Of a DNA stretch of 14,857 bases, positions 1 to 6,385 are shown one piece after another; the first letter of the stretch is position 1, and the number at the start of each line of letters is the position of its first letter. The notes beneath the pieces were generated by a model. That model was not told the origin of the DNA and made no database searches. It saw only the letters and a list, made by a program, of their open reading frames with translations. The position numbers and the translations under genes were made by a program. The stretch is from Snowella sp031396835 (GTDB lineage: Bacteria > Cyanobacteriota > Cyanobacteriia > Cyanobacteriales > Microcystaceae): assembly GCA_031396835.1 (NCBI GenBank), contig JANNLO010000266.1, forward strand, positions 1 through 14,857. The letters run 5' to 3'.

Positions 1-299
1 AAGTTCTTGAGCCAAACGATTTCAAAGATCTCAAGCCATTCGCACTCGATCAACGCACCCCGCTTTGGTTCTATATTCTGCGAGAAGCGGAAATAGATGG
101 GTTTGGTACAGGACGACATTTAGGCCCAGTGGGTGGGCGCATTGTGGCAGAGGTATTGATTGGATTGATGCAAGGTGATTCGGAATCTTATCTGCGTCAA
201 GATCCTGGCTGGGTACCAACTTTGCCAACCCTAGATCCTAGTGGCAACTTCAAAATTGCTGATTTATTGCGTTTTGCTGGAGTTGTTGTGCCGTTGTAG
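1..299 (+). CDS. Heme peroxidase family protein, C-terminal part (5' end outside window)
   Basis: This is an open reading frame without a start, read from base 3 and ending at TAG 297-299, about 98 codons. Visible landmarks are TPLWFYILREAE, then a glycine-rich GTGRHLGPVGGRIVAEV, then a segment around YLRQDPGWVPTLP, and the ending ADLLRFAGVVVPL. From memory of the family, this order (LGPVGGRIVAEV, then W.PTLP, then DLL.FAGV) matches the C-terminus of bacterial heme peroxidases of the animal-peroxidase/cyclooxygenase superfamily, which are common in cyanobacteria. The catalytic heme-binding histidines lie upstream of the window, so activity and substrate cannot be judged. The opposite-strand reading of the same stretch has no recognisable features. 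The family call is fairly sure; the exact function is unknown. Confidence 0.68.
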   Translation, partial: VLEPNDFKDLKPFALDQRTPLWFYILREAEIDGFGTGRHLGPVGGRIVAEVLIGLMQGDSESYLRQDPGWVPTLPTLDPSGNFKIADLLRFAGVVVPL

Positions 300-320
300 T
301 GTTTTGTGAAAAATCTATTG

Positions 321-356
321 GTGCGATCGCATTATGTTTTATATAAGTGCGATCGC
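321..356. repeat. Tandem pair of HIP1 sites (GTGCGATCGC twice)
   Basis: The 10-mer GTGCGATCGC occurs at 321-330 and again at 347-356, 26 bp apart start to start, in the spacer after the peroxidase gene. Each copy contains the HIP1 octamer GCGATCGC, which is dispersed at high density in many cyanobacterial genomes. No function is established for this pair; close intergenic spacing is unusual only because most other copies here are inside genes. Confidence 0.8.
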
Positions 357-363
357 CGACTTT

Positions 364-395
364 GTAGGGTGTGCTAAAAATTTAACGCACCTTAC
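364..395. repeat. Palindromic hairpin element downstream of the peroxidase gene
   Basis: Bases 364-378 pair with 381-395 (GTAGGGTGTGC... against ...ACGCACCTTAC), leaving a two-base loop, with one internal mismatch (374/385) and two G-T pairs on the plus strand. Sequences of the form GTAGGGTGCGTTA...AACGCACC are, as I recall, widely dispersed in cyanobacterial intergenic regions. It sits 65 bp after the peroxidase stop. It may end transcription or shape the 3' end of the peroxidase message, but only a short A-rich stretch and no T run follows, so it is not a classical terminator. Confidence 0.6.
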
Positions 396-472
396 CTTAG
401 AAAAAATTTCCAAAAACACTTTTCAGTCTGAGAGCTTCACCGCAGATTAGAAATCTCAAACCCTAAAAACAT

Positions 473-496
473 AAAAAACCCGCTCATTGAACGGAT
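473..496 (-). terminator. Rho-independent terminator of tRNA-Pro
   Basis: Read on the minus strand, bases 496-478 form an 8-bp stem (ATCCGTTC with GAGCGGGT, including two G-T pairs) closing a three-base AAT loop, followed directly by six T residues (478-473). It lies 9 bp beyond the 3' end of the tRNA. On the plus strand the two G-T pairs become mismatches, so it should work mainly for the tRNA transcript. Confidence 0.75.
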
Positions 497-505
497 TTTT
501 ATAAA

Positions 506-579
506 TCGGAGCGGCGGGATTCGAACCCACGACCCCCACTACCCCAAAGTGGTGCGCTACCAAGCTGCGCTACGCCCCG
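506..579 (-). tRNA. trnP-GGG: tRNA-Pro (anticodon GGG)
   Basis: The minus strand folds into a complete 74-nt cloverleaf: acceptor stem CGGGGCG/CGCTCCG (one G-T pair), D arm GCGC-AGCTTGGTA-GCGC, anticodon stem CCACT/AGTGG with loop TTGGGGT, variable loop GGGTC, and T arm GTGGG-TTCGAAT-CCCGC, ending in discriminator A. The anticodon GGG lies at 543-545 and reads the proline codons CCC and CCU. The 3' CCA is not encoded, so it must be added after transcription. A promoter lies just upstream and a terminator just downstream, so this is a single-gene unit. Confidence 0.97.
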
Positions 580-597
580 AATATTCACAAGACTCTT

Positions 598-627
598 ATC
601 ATACACTGATGCTGGCTTCATTGGCAA
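598..627 (-). promoter_or_regulatory. Sigma70-type promoter of tRNA-Pro
   Basis: On the minus strand a -35 box TTGCCA (627-622) and a -10 box TATGAT (603-598) are separated by 18 bp; each matches the consensus at five of six positions. The -10 box ends 18 bp before the mature tRNA 5' end, which predicts a short leader of about 10 nt to be removed by RNase P. Confidence 0.7.
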
Positions 628-796
628 CAGGTAATTAAATTATTCATTCTGATAATGCAACTTGTTTTTGCCACACAAGAATTGCGATCGCTCCATACCT
701 TGGAGGATTTTCCCAACAAAATCTAGGGTTTTCCACACTCAACAAGTTCATAAAAATTTGGCAAGATAATAAATAGTTAAGTCTTTGGAAAAACCT

Positions 797-1072
797 ATGA
801 ATTTCTCATTAGAATCGCTTTATAATTGGTATCGTAGTATGATTCGGAATCCCCAGTATCGTTGGTGGATGGTGCTTGGCACTTTGGCATATCTTTGGAG
901 TCCGATTGATATTTTACCTGATATTTTCCCAATTATTGGTTGGATTGATGATGGTTTGTTAGCAACCTTATTAGTAACTGAAATTTCCCAATTATTTTTA
1001 GCGAGATTGAAAACTAAAACAGACGAAAAACAGGTTGTTAAACCCATTATTGAAGTTGTGCCTCAAGATTAG
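797..1072 (+). CDS. DUF1232 (YkvA-like) small membrane protein
   Basis: This 91-residue protein carries the DUF1232 signature: a hydrophobic stretch at about residues 24-63 containing YLWSPIDILPD (32-42) and GWIDDG (48-53). In this family the SPxDxxPD and G.xDD motifs are the conserved core; the molecular role is not known, and members are small integral membrane proteins. The C-terminal 20 residues are charged and polar. I chose ATG 797 because a GGA-containing purine stretch (787-793) sits at a reasonable ribosome-binding distance; an in-frame TTG at 785 would add four residues. It is a single-gene unit: the tRNA points away upstream, and a strong terminator follows at 1120-1147 before the convergent trmB. 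Confidence 0.88.
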   Translation: MNFSLESLYNWYRSMIRNPQYRWWMVLGTLAYLWSPIDILPDIFPIIGWIDDGLLATLLVTEISQLFLARLKTKTDEKQVVKPIIEVVPQD

Positions 1073-1119
1073 CTTTTTGTTAACTTTTTTGTGAACAGAT
1101 TTTTAATTAGAAGTTTTCG

Positions 1120-1147
1120 GGTGGGTCTGTCCCACCTTATTTTTTTT
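1120..1147 (+). terminator. Rho-independent terminator after the DUF1232 gene
   Basis: GGTGGG (1120-1125) pairs perfectly with CCCACC (1131-1136) around a TCTGT loop, and the hairpin is followed by a T-rich run (TTATTTTTTTT, 1137-1147). It ends plus-strand transcription before the convergent trmB. On the minus strand no T run follows, so it should not serve trmB. Confidence 0.85.
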
Positions 1148-1249
1148 AGCCATGATTAGGTAAAAAAGATTTTTCCTGATAAAGTTTTCAAACAAAGTTT
1201 AACTTTTTGTTAATAGAAATTAAAAAATTTTAGCTAATTATTTCATCTC

Positions 1250-1888
1250 TTAATTTTGGTTAACTTTTTCAAATAAAACCCGATAAACAGGACGACTCAA
1301 ATTAAAGCAAGCAGTTTCTCTTTCAGTTGGCACAGAGAATGGATTTTCTCCTAACCAAGTTTCTGTAGTTTGTCTAAAATTAGGACTTTCAGCAAAGCGA
1401 TCGCGCATTTCTAGAGCCATACTTTCTACATCAGATTGAAGAAAAATTTGTCCGTCGGCAGCTAAAAATTGGTCTAAAGCTTGCACTAATTCAGGTTGAA
1501 CAACTCGACGTTTGCTGTGACGTTGCTTAAACCAGGGATCGGGAAATTGGATAGAAACTTTTGTTAAAGATTGGGGCAGGGAATCCAATAAACTTAATGC
1601 CGAAGTGTTCATGTTGCCAAAGAGAAAATGCAGATTCTTTAACGCTAGGCGATCGCGGATTTCATTAGCTTCTGTGACTAAAGCTTCCCGAATTTCTATG
1701 CCCAAAAAATTAATCTCAGGTTGAAGTTGAGCAATTTGTAAAAGAAATTTACCCCGCGCACAGCCAATATCGAGGTGAAATGGTTGCTGTAAATTGCTAT
1801 AAATCCGCGCCCAATCGGGAGGAGCGATAACGGAAGTATATTTTTGACTAAGGGGATTAACGTGCTGACGAACACGAACTCTGCCCAA
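1250..1888 (-). CDS. trmB: tRNA (guanine-N7-)-methyltransferase TrmB
   Basis: A 212-residue SAM-dependent enzyme that methylates guanosine 46 in the variable loop of tRNAs in the cytoplasm. The SAM-binding loop DIGCARGKF is at residues 40-48. The TrmB hallmark FPDPWFKQRHSKRR lies at 115-128, followed by VVQPELV, and the substrate-binding PTERE is at 187-191. Length is normal for bacterial TrmB. The start is TTG 1888: an AGGAG ribosome-binding site (1901-1897) lies 8 nt upstream, and an in-frame TAA two codons before the TTG rules out a longer protein starting at ATG. It is divergent from the metallophosphoesterase gene, with only 52 bp between the two starts, so the promoters must be packed together or overlap the other gene. 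Confidence 0.96.
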   Translation of the reverse strand: MGRVRVRQHVNPLSQKYTSVIAPPDWARIYSNLQQPFHLDIGCARGKFLLQIAQLQPEINFLGIEIREALVTEANEIRDRLALKNLHFLFGNMNTSALSLLDSLPQSLTKVSIQFPDPWFKQRHSKRRVVQPELVQALDQFLAADGQIFLQSDVESMALEMRDRFAESPNFRQTTETWLGENPFSVPTERETACFNLSRPVYRVLFEKVNQN

Positions 1889-1896
1889 AATTTATT

Positions 1897-1901
1897 CTCC
1901 T
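1897..1901 (-). promoter_or_regulatory. Ribosome-binding site deciding the TTG start of trmB
   Basis: Minus-strand AGGAG is separated by 8 nt from TTG 1888. It is one of the few strong Shine-Dalgarno sequences in the window; most other genes here start without one. With the in-frame stop just upstream of the TTG it fixes the trmB start. Confidence 0.75.
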
Positions 1902-1940
1902 GTTTATAGTTATATTAAAGATGACCTATTTCTATTATTA

Positions 1941-3038
1941 ATGATGCAGTTTCGCTTTGCGATTATTAGTGATCCCCATATCGCTATTCCCCAAACTATT
2001 GATAACGTGCCGAATCGTTTTCATCAAGTAGAAGTCAGTATTCCCGCCTTTGATCGAGCAATTCAGCATTTAGAAAGCTTAGATCTCGATTTTTTATTAT
2101 TGCCTGGCGATCTGACCCAAGATGGCGAATCAGAAAATCACGATTGGCTACAACAACGCCTCAAACAATTACCTTTTCCTGCCTATGTTGTGCCTGGGAA
2201 TCATGATGTGCCTTATCCTCAAAAACGCGATCGCTATGTGGGTTTAGATAATTTTTCTAGTTATTATGGCCATTGTGGTTATAATCATCCGCAAAGACTA
2301 TATTACAGCCAAGAAATTATGCCAGGTTTGCAATTAATTGGCTTAAATTCTAATCAGTTTGATGCCGAAGGAAAACAAATTGGCCGCTTAGATCAAGAAC
2401 AGTTGCAATGGCTAGAAAATCTTTTACCACAACTCAAAAATAAGCAAATATTTGTAATGATTCATCATAATGTGATTGAACATTTACCCAAACAATCTCA
2501 ACATGAATTAGGGCGTAGGTATATGTTAGAAAATGCGAAAGACTTACTTAAAATCCTCAAAAAATATGGCGTTAAATTAATTTTTACGGGACATTTACAC
2601 GTCCAAGATTTAGCTTATCAAGATGGTATTTATGAAATGACAACTGGATCTTTAGTTAGTTATCCCCATCCTTATCGTGTTATTGAAGGAGAATATGAAA
2701 GCTCAGGCAAAATTAAATTAACTGTTCAATCTTATCGTGTTGAATCTGTTCCTGGGTGGGAAAATTTATCTGAAACTTCTCGACAATTTCTCGGCGATCG
2801 CTCTATTTCTTTTATGACTAAATTATTAACTTCAGCACCGTTAAATTTATCTTTAGCTGAAGCTGAAAAATATATTCCTGATTTGCAATATTTCTGGGCA
2901 GATGTAGCGGCAGGAGATGGACATTTTGACTTTCCTAAGTTTCCTCCAATAATCCGTTATTTCTTTCACCAATTTAGTATTTATAATCGTCCACCTAATT
3001 CACAAAATGTAGATAATAATACGACTCTTTTACTTTGA
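1941..3038 (+). CDS. Calcineurin-like metallophosphoesterase
   Basis: A 365-residue protein with the full set of two-metal phosphoesterase motifs: DPH (D11, H13), GDLTQDGE (G56-D57), GNHD (86-89), a paired histidine HH (175-176), and GHLH (217-220). The spacing and the GDLTQDG form resemble the CpdA/Icc-type class III cyclic-nucleotide phosphodiesterase group, but these motifs do not fix the substrate, which could be a cyclic nucleotide, phospholipid or other phosphodiester. Residues 250-365 form an extra C-terminal region without a motif I recognise. There is no signal peptide, so it is probably cytoplasmic. Translation may start at either of two adjacent ATGs (1941 or 1944), neither with a clear ribosome-binding site. 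It is divergent from trmB and convergent with pcyA. Confidence 0.88.
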   Translation: MMQFRFAIISDPHIAIPQTIDNVPNRFHQVEVSIPAFDRAIQHLESLDLDFLLLPGDLTQDGESENHDWLQQRLKQLPFPAYVVPGNHDVPYPQKRDRYVGLDNFSSYYGHCGYNHPQRLYYSQEIMPGLQLIGLNSNQFDAEGKQIGRLDQEQLQWLENLLPQLKNKQIFVMIHHNVIEHLPKQSQHELGRRYMLENAKDLLKILKKYGVKLIFTGHLHVQDLAYQDGIYEMTTGSLVSYPHPYRVIEGEYESSGKIKLTVQSYRVESVPGWENLSETSRQFLGDRSISFMTKLLTSAPLNLSLAEAEKYIPDLQYFWADVAAGDGHFDFPKFPPIIRYFFHQFSIYNRPPNSQNVDNNTTLLL

Positions 3039-3071
3039 TTGTTGAATAATATCGGGAACTTTTCTACTCCT

Positions 3072-3094
3072 AACTTTAGAAATTATTTAAAGTT
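3072..3094. repeat. AT-rich hairpin in the convergent gap; core shared with 13993-14009
   Basis: AACTTTA (3072-3078) pairs with TAAAGTT (3088-3094) around a 9-base loop, between the ends of the metallophosphoesterase gene and pcyA. The 17 bases at 3075-3091 recur exactly, in opposite orientation, at 13993-14009 in another convergent gap. No T run follows, so a terminator role is doubtful. The rest of 3039-3298 is AT-rich with nothing else I can support. Confidence 0.4.
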
Positions 3095-3298
3095 TACTAG
3101 AAAGCTCAAAAATAACAAGAGGAAATTTAAGCAGAAGATATAACCTACTTTTTGTAAGTCGATTTCTGCTAATCTCGATAATTATTCTTCACACTTCATA
3201 TTTAATATATTTGCTAATGGGTAACTTCTCTTTTTTTTGAGATTAACTATTAGATAAAACTTTGTCAGCTAAAGTCGATAACTGAGGATTAATTTTTC

Positions 3299-4036
3299 CT
3301 AAGACGGATTATCAAAAAGAATTTGGGTCATATAACGCTCTGCCCAGTCATTGCCAAAAGCTTTTTCTAAAACACGGCGAGTTTTATCGTTCTTTTGCTG
3401 TTTAGTACAGTAATATTGTTGTCCTGCTAAATGTTCCGCTTGTTGTTTCTCACAAAGGACAGATGCTTGAGTTGCTTGTTGGCAATGAATACGCAAAAAA
3501 TCGCTAATTCGGTTTAAAAAGGCTTCTTCTTCTTGGGAATTACTAGGGCGAATAAATAGACAATATTCCGAAAAAATATCTCCCCATTCTGGTAAATCGC
3601 GGGTTTGGGAAAATTCACATAAGGGCAATTCTGCTAATGCTTGAGAGTAGGATTCAGATAATTTTCTTTCCTGATTAGTGGGTGACAAATCGGCGATCGC
3701 GGCACTAATTTCTCCCCGACCCGAAACAATATCACAACCAAAAATCGGCAAATTATATTCAGGATTAGGAAACATTACACAATGTAAAATATCAAGATTC
3801 TTCCCCACTTTTGCTAATTCTAAGTGCATCTTCCGAAATTGAGTTGTCTGAAAACAGCGATTTTCAATAATTAATTTTTCTCCTTCTAAGCGACCTTCTA
3901 TATAACCTAAACCTTCTGGTAATTCGTAGGGTGATAAATCTAAATATTGATGCCAATGTGTCAGAATGCTATCAGCTAATTGGGAAATTAAAGGATGAAG
4001 TTGTTTGCGAAGTTCGGGAACAGAAGTTTCTAACAT
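3299..4036 (-). CDS. pcyA: Phycocyanobilin:ferredoxin oxidoreductase PcyA
   Basis: A 245-residue soluble ferredoxin-dependent bilin reductase that reduces biliverdin IXalpha by four electrons to phycocyanobilin, the chromophore of phycocyanin, allophycocyanin and cyanobacterial phytochromes. Family landmarks are FRKMHLELAKVG (67-78), LDILHCVMFP (81-90) and FGCDIVSGRGEISAAIADLSP (99-119). H85 and D102 correspond, by a constant offset of three, to the catalytic His88 and Asp105 known from the Synechocystis enzyme, and E73 and H71 to Glu76 and His74. Length is typical and the start is ATG 4036. No haem oxygenase gene lies nearby, so biliverdin supply is encoded elsewhere. It is divergent from the binding-protein gene across a 69-bp gap that must hold both promoters. 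Confidence 0.97.
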   Translation of the reverse strand: MLETSVPELRKQLHPLISQLADSILTHWHQYLDLSPYELPEGLGYIEGRLEGEKLIIENRCFQTTQFRKMHLELAKVGKNLDILHCVMFPNPEYNLPIFGCDIVSGRGEISAAIADLSPTNQERKLSESYSQALAELPLCEFSQTRDLPEWGDIFSEYCLFIRPSNSQEEEAFLNRISDFLRIHCQQATQASVLCEKQQAEHLAGQQYYCTKQQKNDKTRRVLEKAFGNDWAERYMTQILFDNPS

Positions 4037-4105
4037 AATAGAAAATTAAACAAGGAAAATACAAGTAATAATTAACCGTAGCACGTTATTAAAACCTATT
4101 TTAAA

Positions 4106-4966
4106 ATGCTTTACATTACTAATAAAATGTCTGTGGATGCAGTAAATCGAAAAACTCAAAAAAAATCAATGTTTCAGTCGATTATTTTATTTTTTAGTCT
4201 GATTCTGGGAAATCATATTTTTTGTGTTCCAACTCAGGCGGCTGATATTCCAGAAATTGTGGAACGGGGAAAACTTATTGTTGGTGTGAAAACAGATGTT
4301 CGTCCTTTGGGTTTTCTCGATACTCAGGGAAATCTTCAAGGCTTGGAAATTGATATTGCAAAACGATTGGCCGAAGAAATTTTGGGTAATTCTAAGCAAA
4401 TTTTGTTGCAAAGTGTGAAAAATCAAGATCGATTGCCATTAATTTTGGACGATAAAGTTGATCTTGTTATTGCAAAAATGACGGTTAATTCCGCCCGTAG
4501 TCGTCTCGTCGAGTTTAGCCCTTATTATTACCTTGATAGCACTGATATTATTACTAATCAAGCTAATCTGAAGAATTTATCGGATCTACAAAATCAGAGT
4601 ATTGCGATTCTTAATGGCTCAGACGCGATCGCGATTATTCGTGCCGCCTTACCAACTGCAAAATTAGTGGGAGTTAATTCCTATCAAGAAGCTTTTAATT
4701 TATTAGAAACAGGGAAGATTGCGGGTTTTGCGGCGGATAATAGCGTATTAACGGGATGGGTGCAGGAATTTCCTAATTTTCACACTTTAAATATTAATTC
4801 ACCCAGAAATGCGATCGCCGTTGTCATGCCCAAAGGACAGCAATATTGGGGACTTCGACAAACAGTGAATGAGGCCATTAATCGTTGGCAAAAATCAGGA
4901 TGGCTACAAGAACGAGCAAAATATTGGGGTTTACCTAACTATTCAGAACAATTACCTAAAAAATAG
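4106..4966 (+). CDS. Periplasmic amino-acid-type solute-binding protein (SBP_bac_3), solitary
   Basis: A 286-residue exported protein. A basic stretch (residues 15-20) is followed by a hydrophobic core (23-40) and a likely signal-peptidase site after PTQA (residue 45). The mature part starts with a typical family-3 binding fold: ERGKLIVGVK (53-62), LQGLEIDIAKRLAEE (77-91), DLVIAKMT (119-126) and SARSRLVEFSPYY (129-141). R131 aligns with the arginine that grips the ligand carboxylate in polar amino-acid binding proteins. ATG 4106 is the first start; M8 and M22 are alternatives that keep most of the signal peptide. There is no permease or ATPase gene beside it, so it must work with a transporter encoded elsewhere, or act as a sensor. 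There is no lipobox. Its last 28 bp overlap the 3' end of folC. Confidence 0.88.
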   Translation: MLYITNKMSVDAVNRKTQKKSMFQSIILFFSLILGNHIFCVPTQAADIPEIVERGKLIVGVKTDVRPLGFLDTQGNLQGLEIDIAKRLAEEILGNSKQILLQSVKNQDRLPLILDDKVDLVIAKMTVNSARSRLVEFSPYYYLDSTDIITNQANLKNLSDLQNQSIAILNGSDAIAIIRAALPTAKLVGVNSYQEAFNLLETGKIAGFAADNSVLTGWVQEFPNFHTLNINSPRNAIAVVMPKGQQYWGLRQTVNEAINRWQKSGWLQERAKYWGLPNYSEQLPKK

Positions 4967-6195
4967 CCGACTAAGTAGAGAGAGCCGCAAAGAACTGTGA
5001 TAAATTCATCTTGTTCAGGAAATGCGATCGCCGATTCTAAAGCCGTAAATAGATCGGGAAAAGTTTCTAATAAACTCAATTCAGGACAACTTTCTGCGGC
5101 TAAATTCGCTAAAATTTTTGGTTCCGCGCTGCTATGGTCAGGAACAGGAATGAGGGATAGGCGATCGCTAGGGCGTAAAAGAGCTTGAAAAATAGATTGA
5201 TGATCTTTGGTCGAAAGCATTCCCATCAGCCAATGAACAGGTTTTTCTAAACTATTCACATATTGCCGAAGAGCCTCAGCTGCCGCCAGATTATGCGCTC
5301 CATCAACTAAAAGCGATTTTCCGTGCCATTTTTTCCACTCCAATCTTCCTGCCCAACGAGTTTTGCCCATCCCGAATTGAATGGCTTTATTAGAAATATC
5401 CCAACCTTTTTCTTGTAAACAATTGATGACGGAAATTGCGATCGCCGAATTAACTAATTGCACTTCTCCTAATAAGGGCAAAGGATATTCTAAAGTTTGA
5501 TATCTAGCCCATCTTTTGTTATTTTTAATAATCTCTTTTGCAGGCATAACCCAAAGGGCAGGACATTGCAAACGTTCCAGTTGAGTTCTCATAAAAATTG
5601 TAATTTCTGACGGCAAAACACCAATCACCGCAGGACAATCTTTCTTTAAAATTCCTGCTTTTTCTTTAGCAATATCTTTTAAAGTTGGCCCCAAAACTTG
5701 CCAATGTTCCAAGCTCAAAGAAGTGATCACACTAACCAAAGGATTAGGAATAACATTTGTCGCATCCAAACGACCACCCAAACCCACTTCAATCACCGCA
5801 ATATCAACATTTTCTTGGGCAAAATATAACCAAGCAGCAGCAGTAATAACTTCAAATTGAGTGGGATTATCCAGATTATTTTCAGGGATTTTTTGTTGAA
5901 TAATCTTTAATAACTCAATGAACTTTTCCTTTGTAATAGGATTATCATTTAAACAAATTCGTTCTGTCCAATCTATTAAATGAGGAGACGTATAACGCCC
6001 TACTTTATAGCCCGCAGCCGTTAAAATGGAAGATAAATAAGCACAAACTGAACCTTTTCCATTTGTTCCTGCCACATGAATAATAGGGACTTTTTGATGA
6101 GGGTTTCCTAATTTTTCTAAGAGTGACTGAATCCTTTCTAATCCCAGATGAACACCAAAACGCTGATAGGGTTTGAGATAATTATCAATTGTCAT
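4939..6195 (-). CDS. folC: Bifunctional dihydrofolate synthase / folylpolyglutamate synthase FolC
   Basis: A 418-residue cytoplasmic ATP-dependent ligase of the Mur-ligase superfamily that joins glutamate to dihydropteroate and then extends the gamma-glutamyl tail of folates. The P-loop GTNGKGS is at 43-49, followed by TSPHL (69-73), GLGGRLDATN (138-147), LEHWQVLG (162-169), KEKAGI (177-182), WAGRLE (281-286) and DGAHN (298-302), which is the expected family order. Length is normal. The start is ATG 6195 without an obvious ribosome-binding site. Its 3' end overlaps the convergent binding-protein gene by 28 bp, and its 5' end faces the helicase gene across a 190-bp divergent gap. I cannot tell from sequence whether it keeps both activities. 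Confidence 0.96.
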   Translation of the reverse strand: MTIDNYLKPYQRFGVHLGLERIQSLLEKLGNPHQKVPIIHVAGTNGKGSVCAYLSSILTAAGYKVGRYTSPHLIDWTERICLNDNPITKEKFIELLKIIQQKIPENNLDNPTQFEVITAAAWLYFAQENVDIAVIEVGLGGRLDATNVIPNPLVSVITSLSLEHWQVLGPTLKDIAKEKAGILKKDCPAVIGVLPSEITIFMRTQLERLQCPALWVMPAKEIIKNNKRWARYQTLEYPLPLLGEVQLVNSAIAISVINCLQEKGWDISNKAIQFGMGKTRWAGRLEWKKWHGKSLLVDGAHNLAAAEALRQYVNSLEKPVHWLMGMLSTKDHQSIFQALLRPSDRLSLIPVPDHSSAEPKILANLAAESCPELSLLETFPDLFTALESAIAFPEQDEFITVLCGSLYLVGYFLGNCSE

Positions 6196-6254
6196 TAATT
6201 AATTAATAGTTAATCTTAAGTTTTTTAGGTTAGAATTGTTTAATAAAAACCACT

Positions 6255-6284
6255 GTTTAAACTCAAAAATTAAAAAGTTTAAAC
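6255..6284. promoter_or_regulatory. Paired GTTTAAAC palindromes between folC and the helicase gene
   Basis: The 8-bp palindrome GTTTAAAC occurs at 6255-6262 and 6277-6284, 22 bp centre to centre, about two DNA helix turns. With flanking bases, AGTTTAAAC on one side mirrors GTTTAAACT on the other, making a larger inverted repeat around the A-rich spacer. The position between two divergent starts would suit a dimeric regulator binding site. No known operator of this form comes to mind; the function is inferred. Confidence 0.35.
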
Positions 6285-6325
6285 GAACAGCAATTTTTTA
6301 TCCTACCATAGAGATATTGGTTAAT

Positions 6326-6345
6326 AAAAGACCTTTGGGTTTTTT
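6326..6345 (+). promoter_or_regulatory. Terminator-like hairpin in the helicase 5' region
   Basis: AAAAGACC (6326-6333) pairs with GGTTTTTT (6338-6345), one G-T pair, around a TTTG loop; the 3' arm itself is a run of six T. It ends 40 bp before the GTG start. If the promoter lies upstream, this could act as an intrinsic attenuator. The stem has only two G-C pairs, so it is weak. Confidence 0.35.
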
Positions 6346-6385
6346 AAATATTTCATTCTCCTTTATTGTTTTATCTTAAATTCAA

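Noticed and set aside
31..228. Minus-strand 65-codon reading frame
   Set aside because: It lies wholly opposite the peroxidase coding frame, which has recognisable family motifs; the minus-strand product has none.
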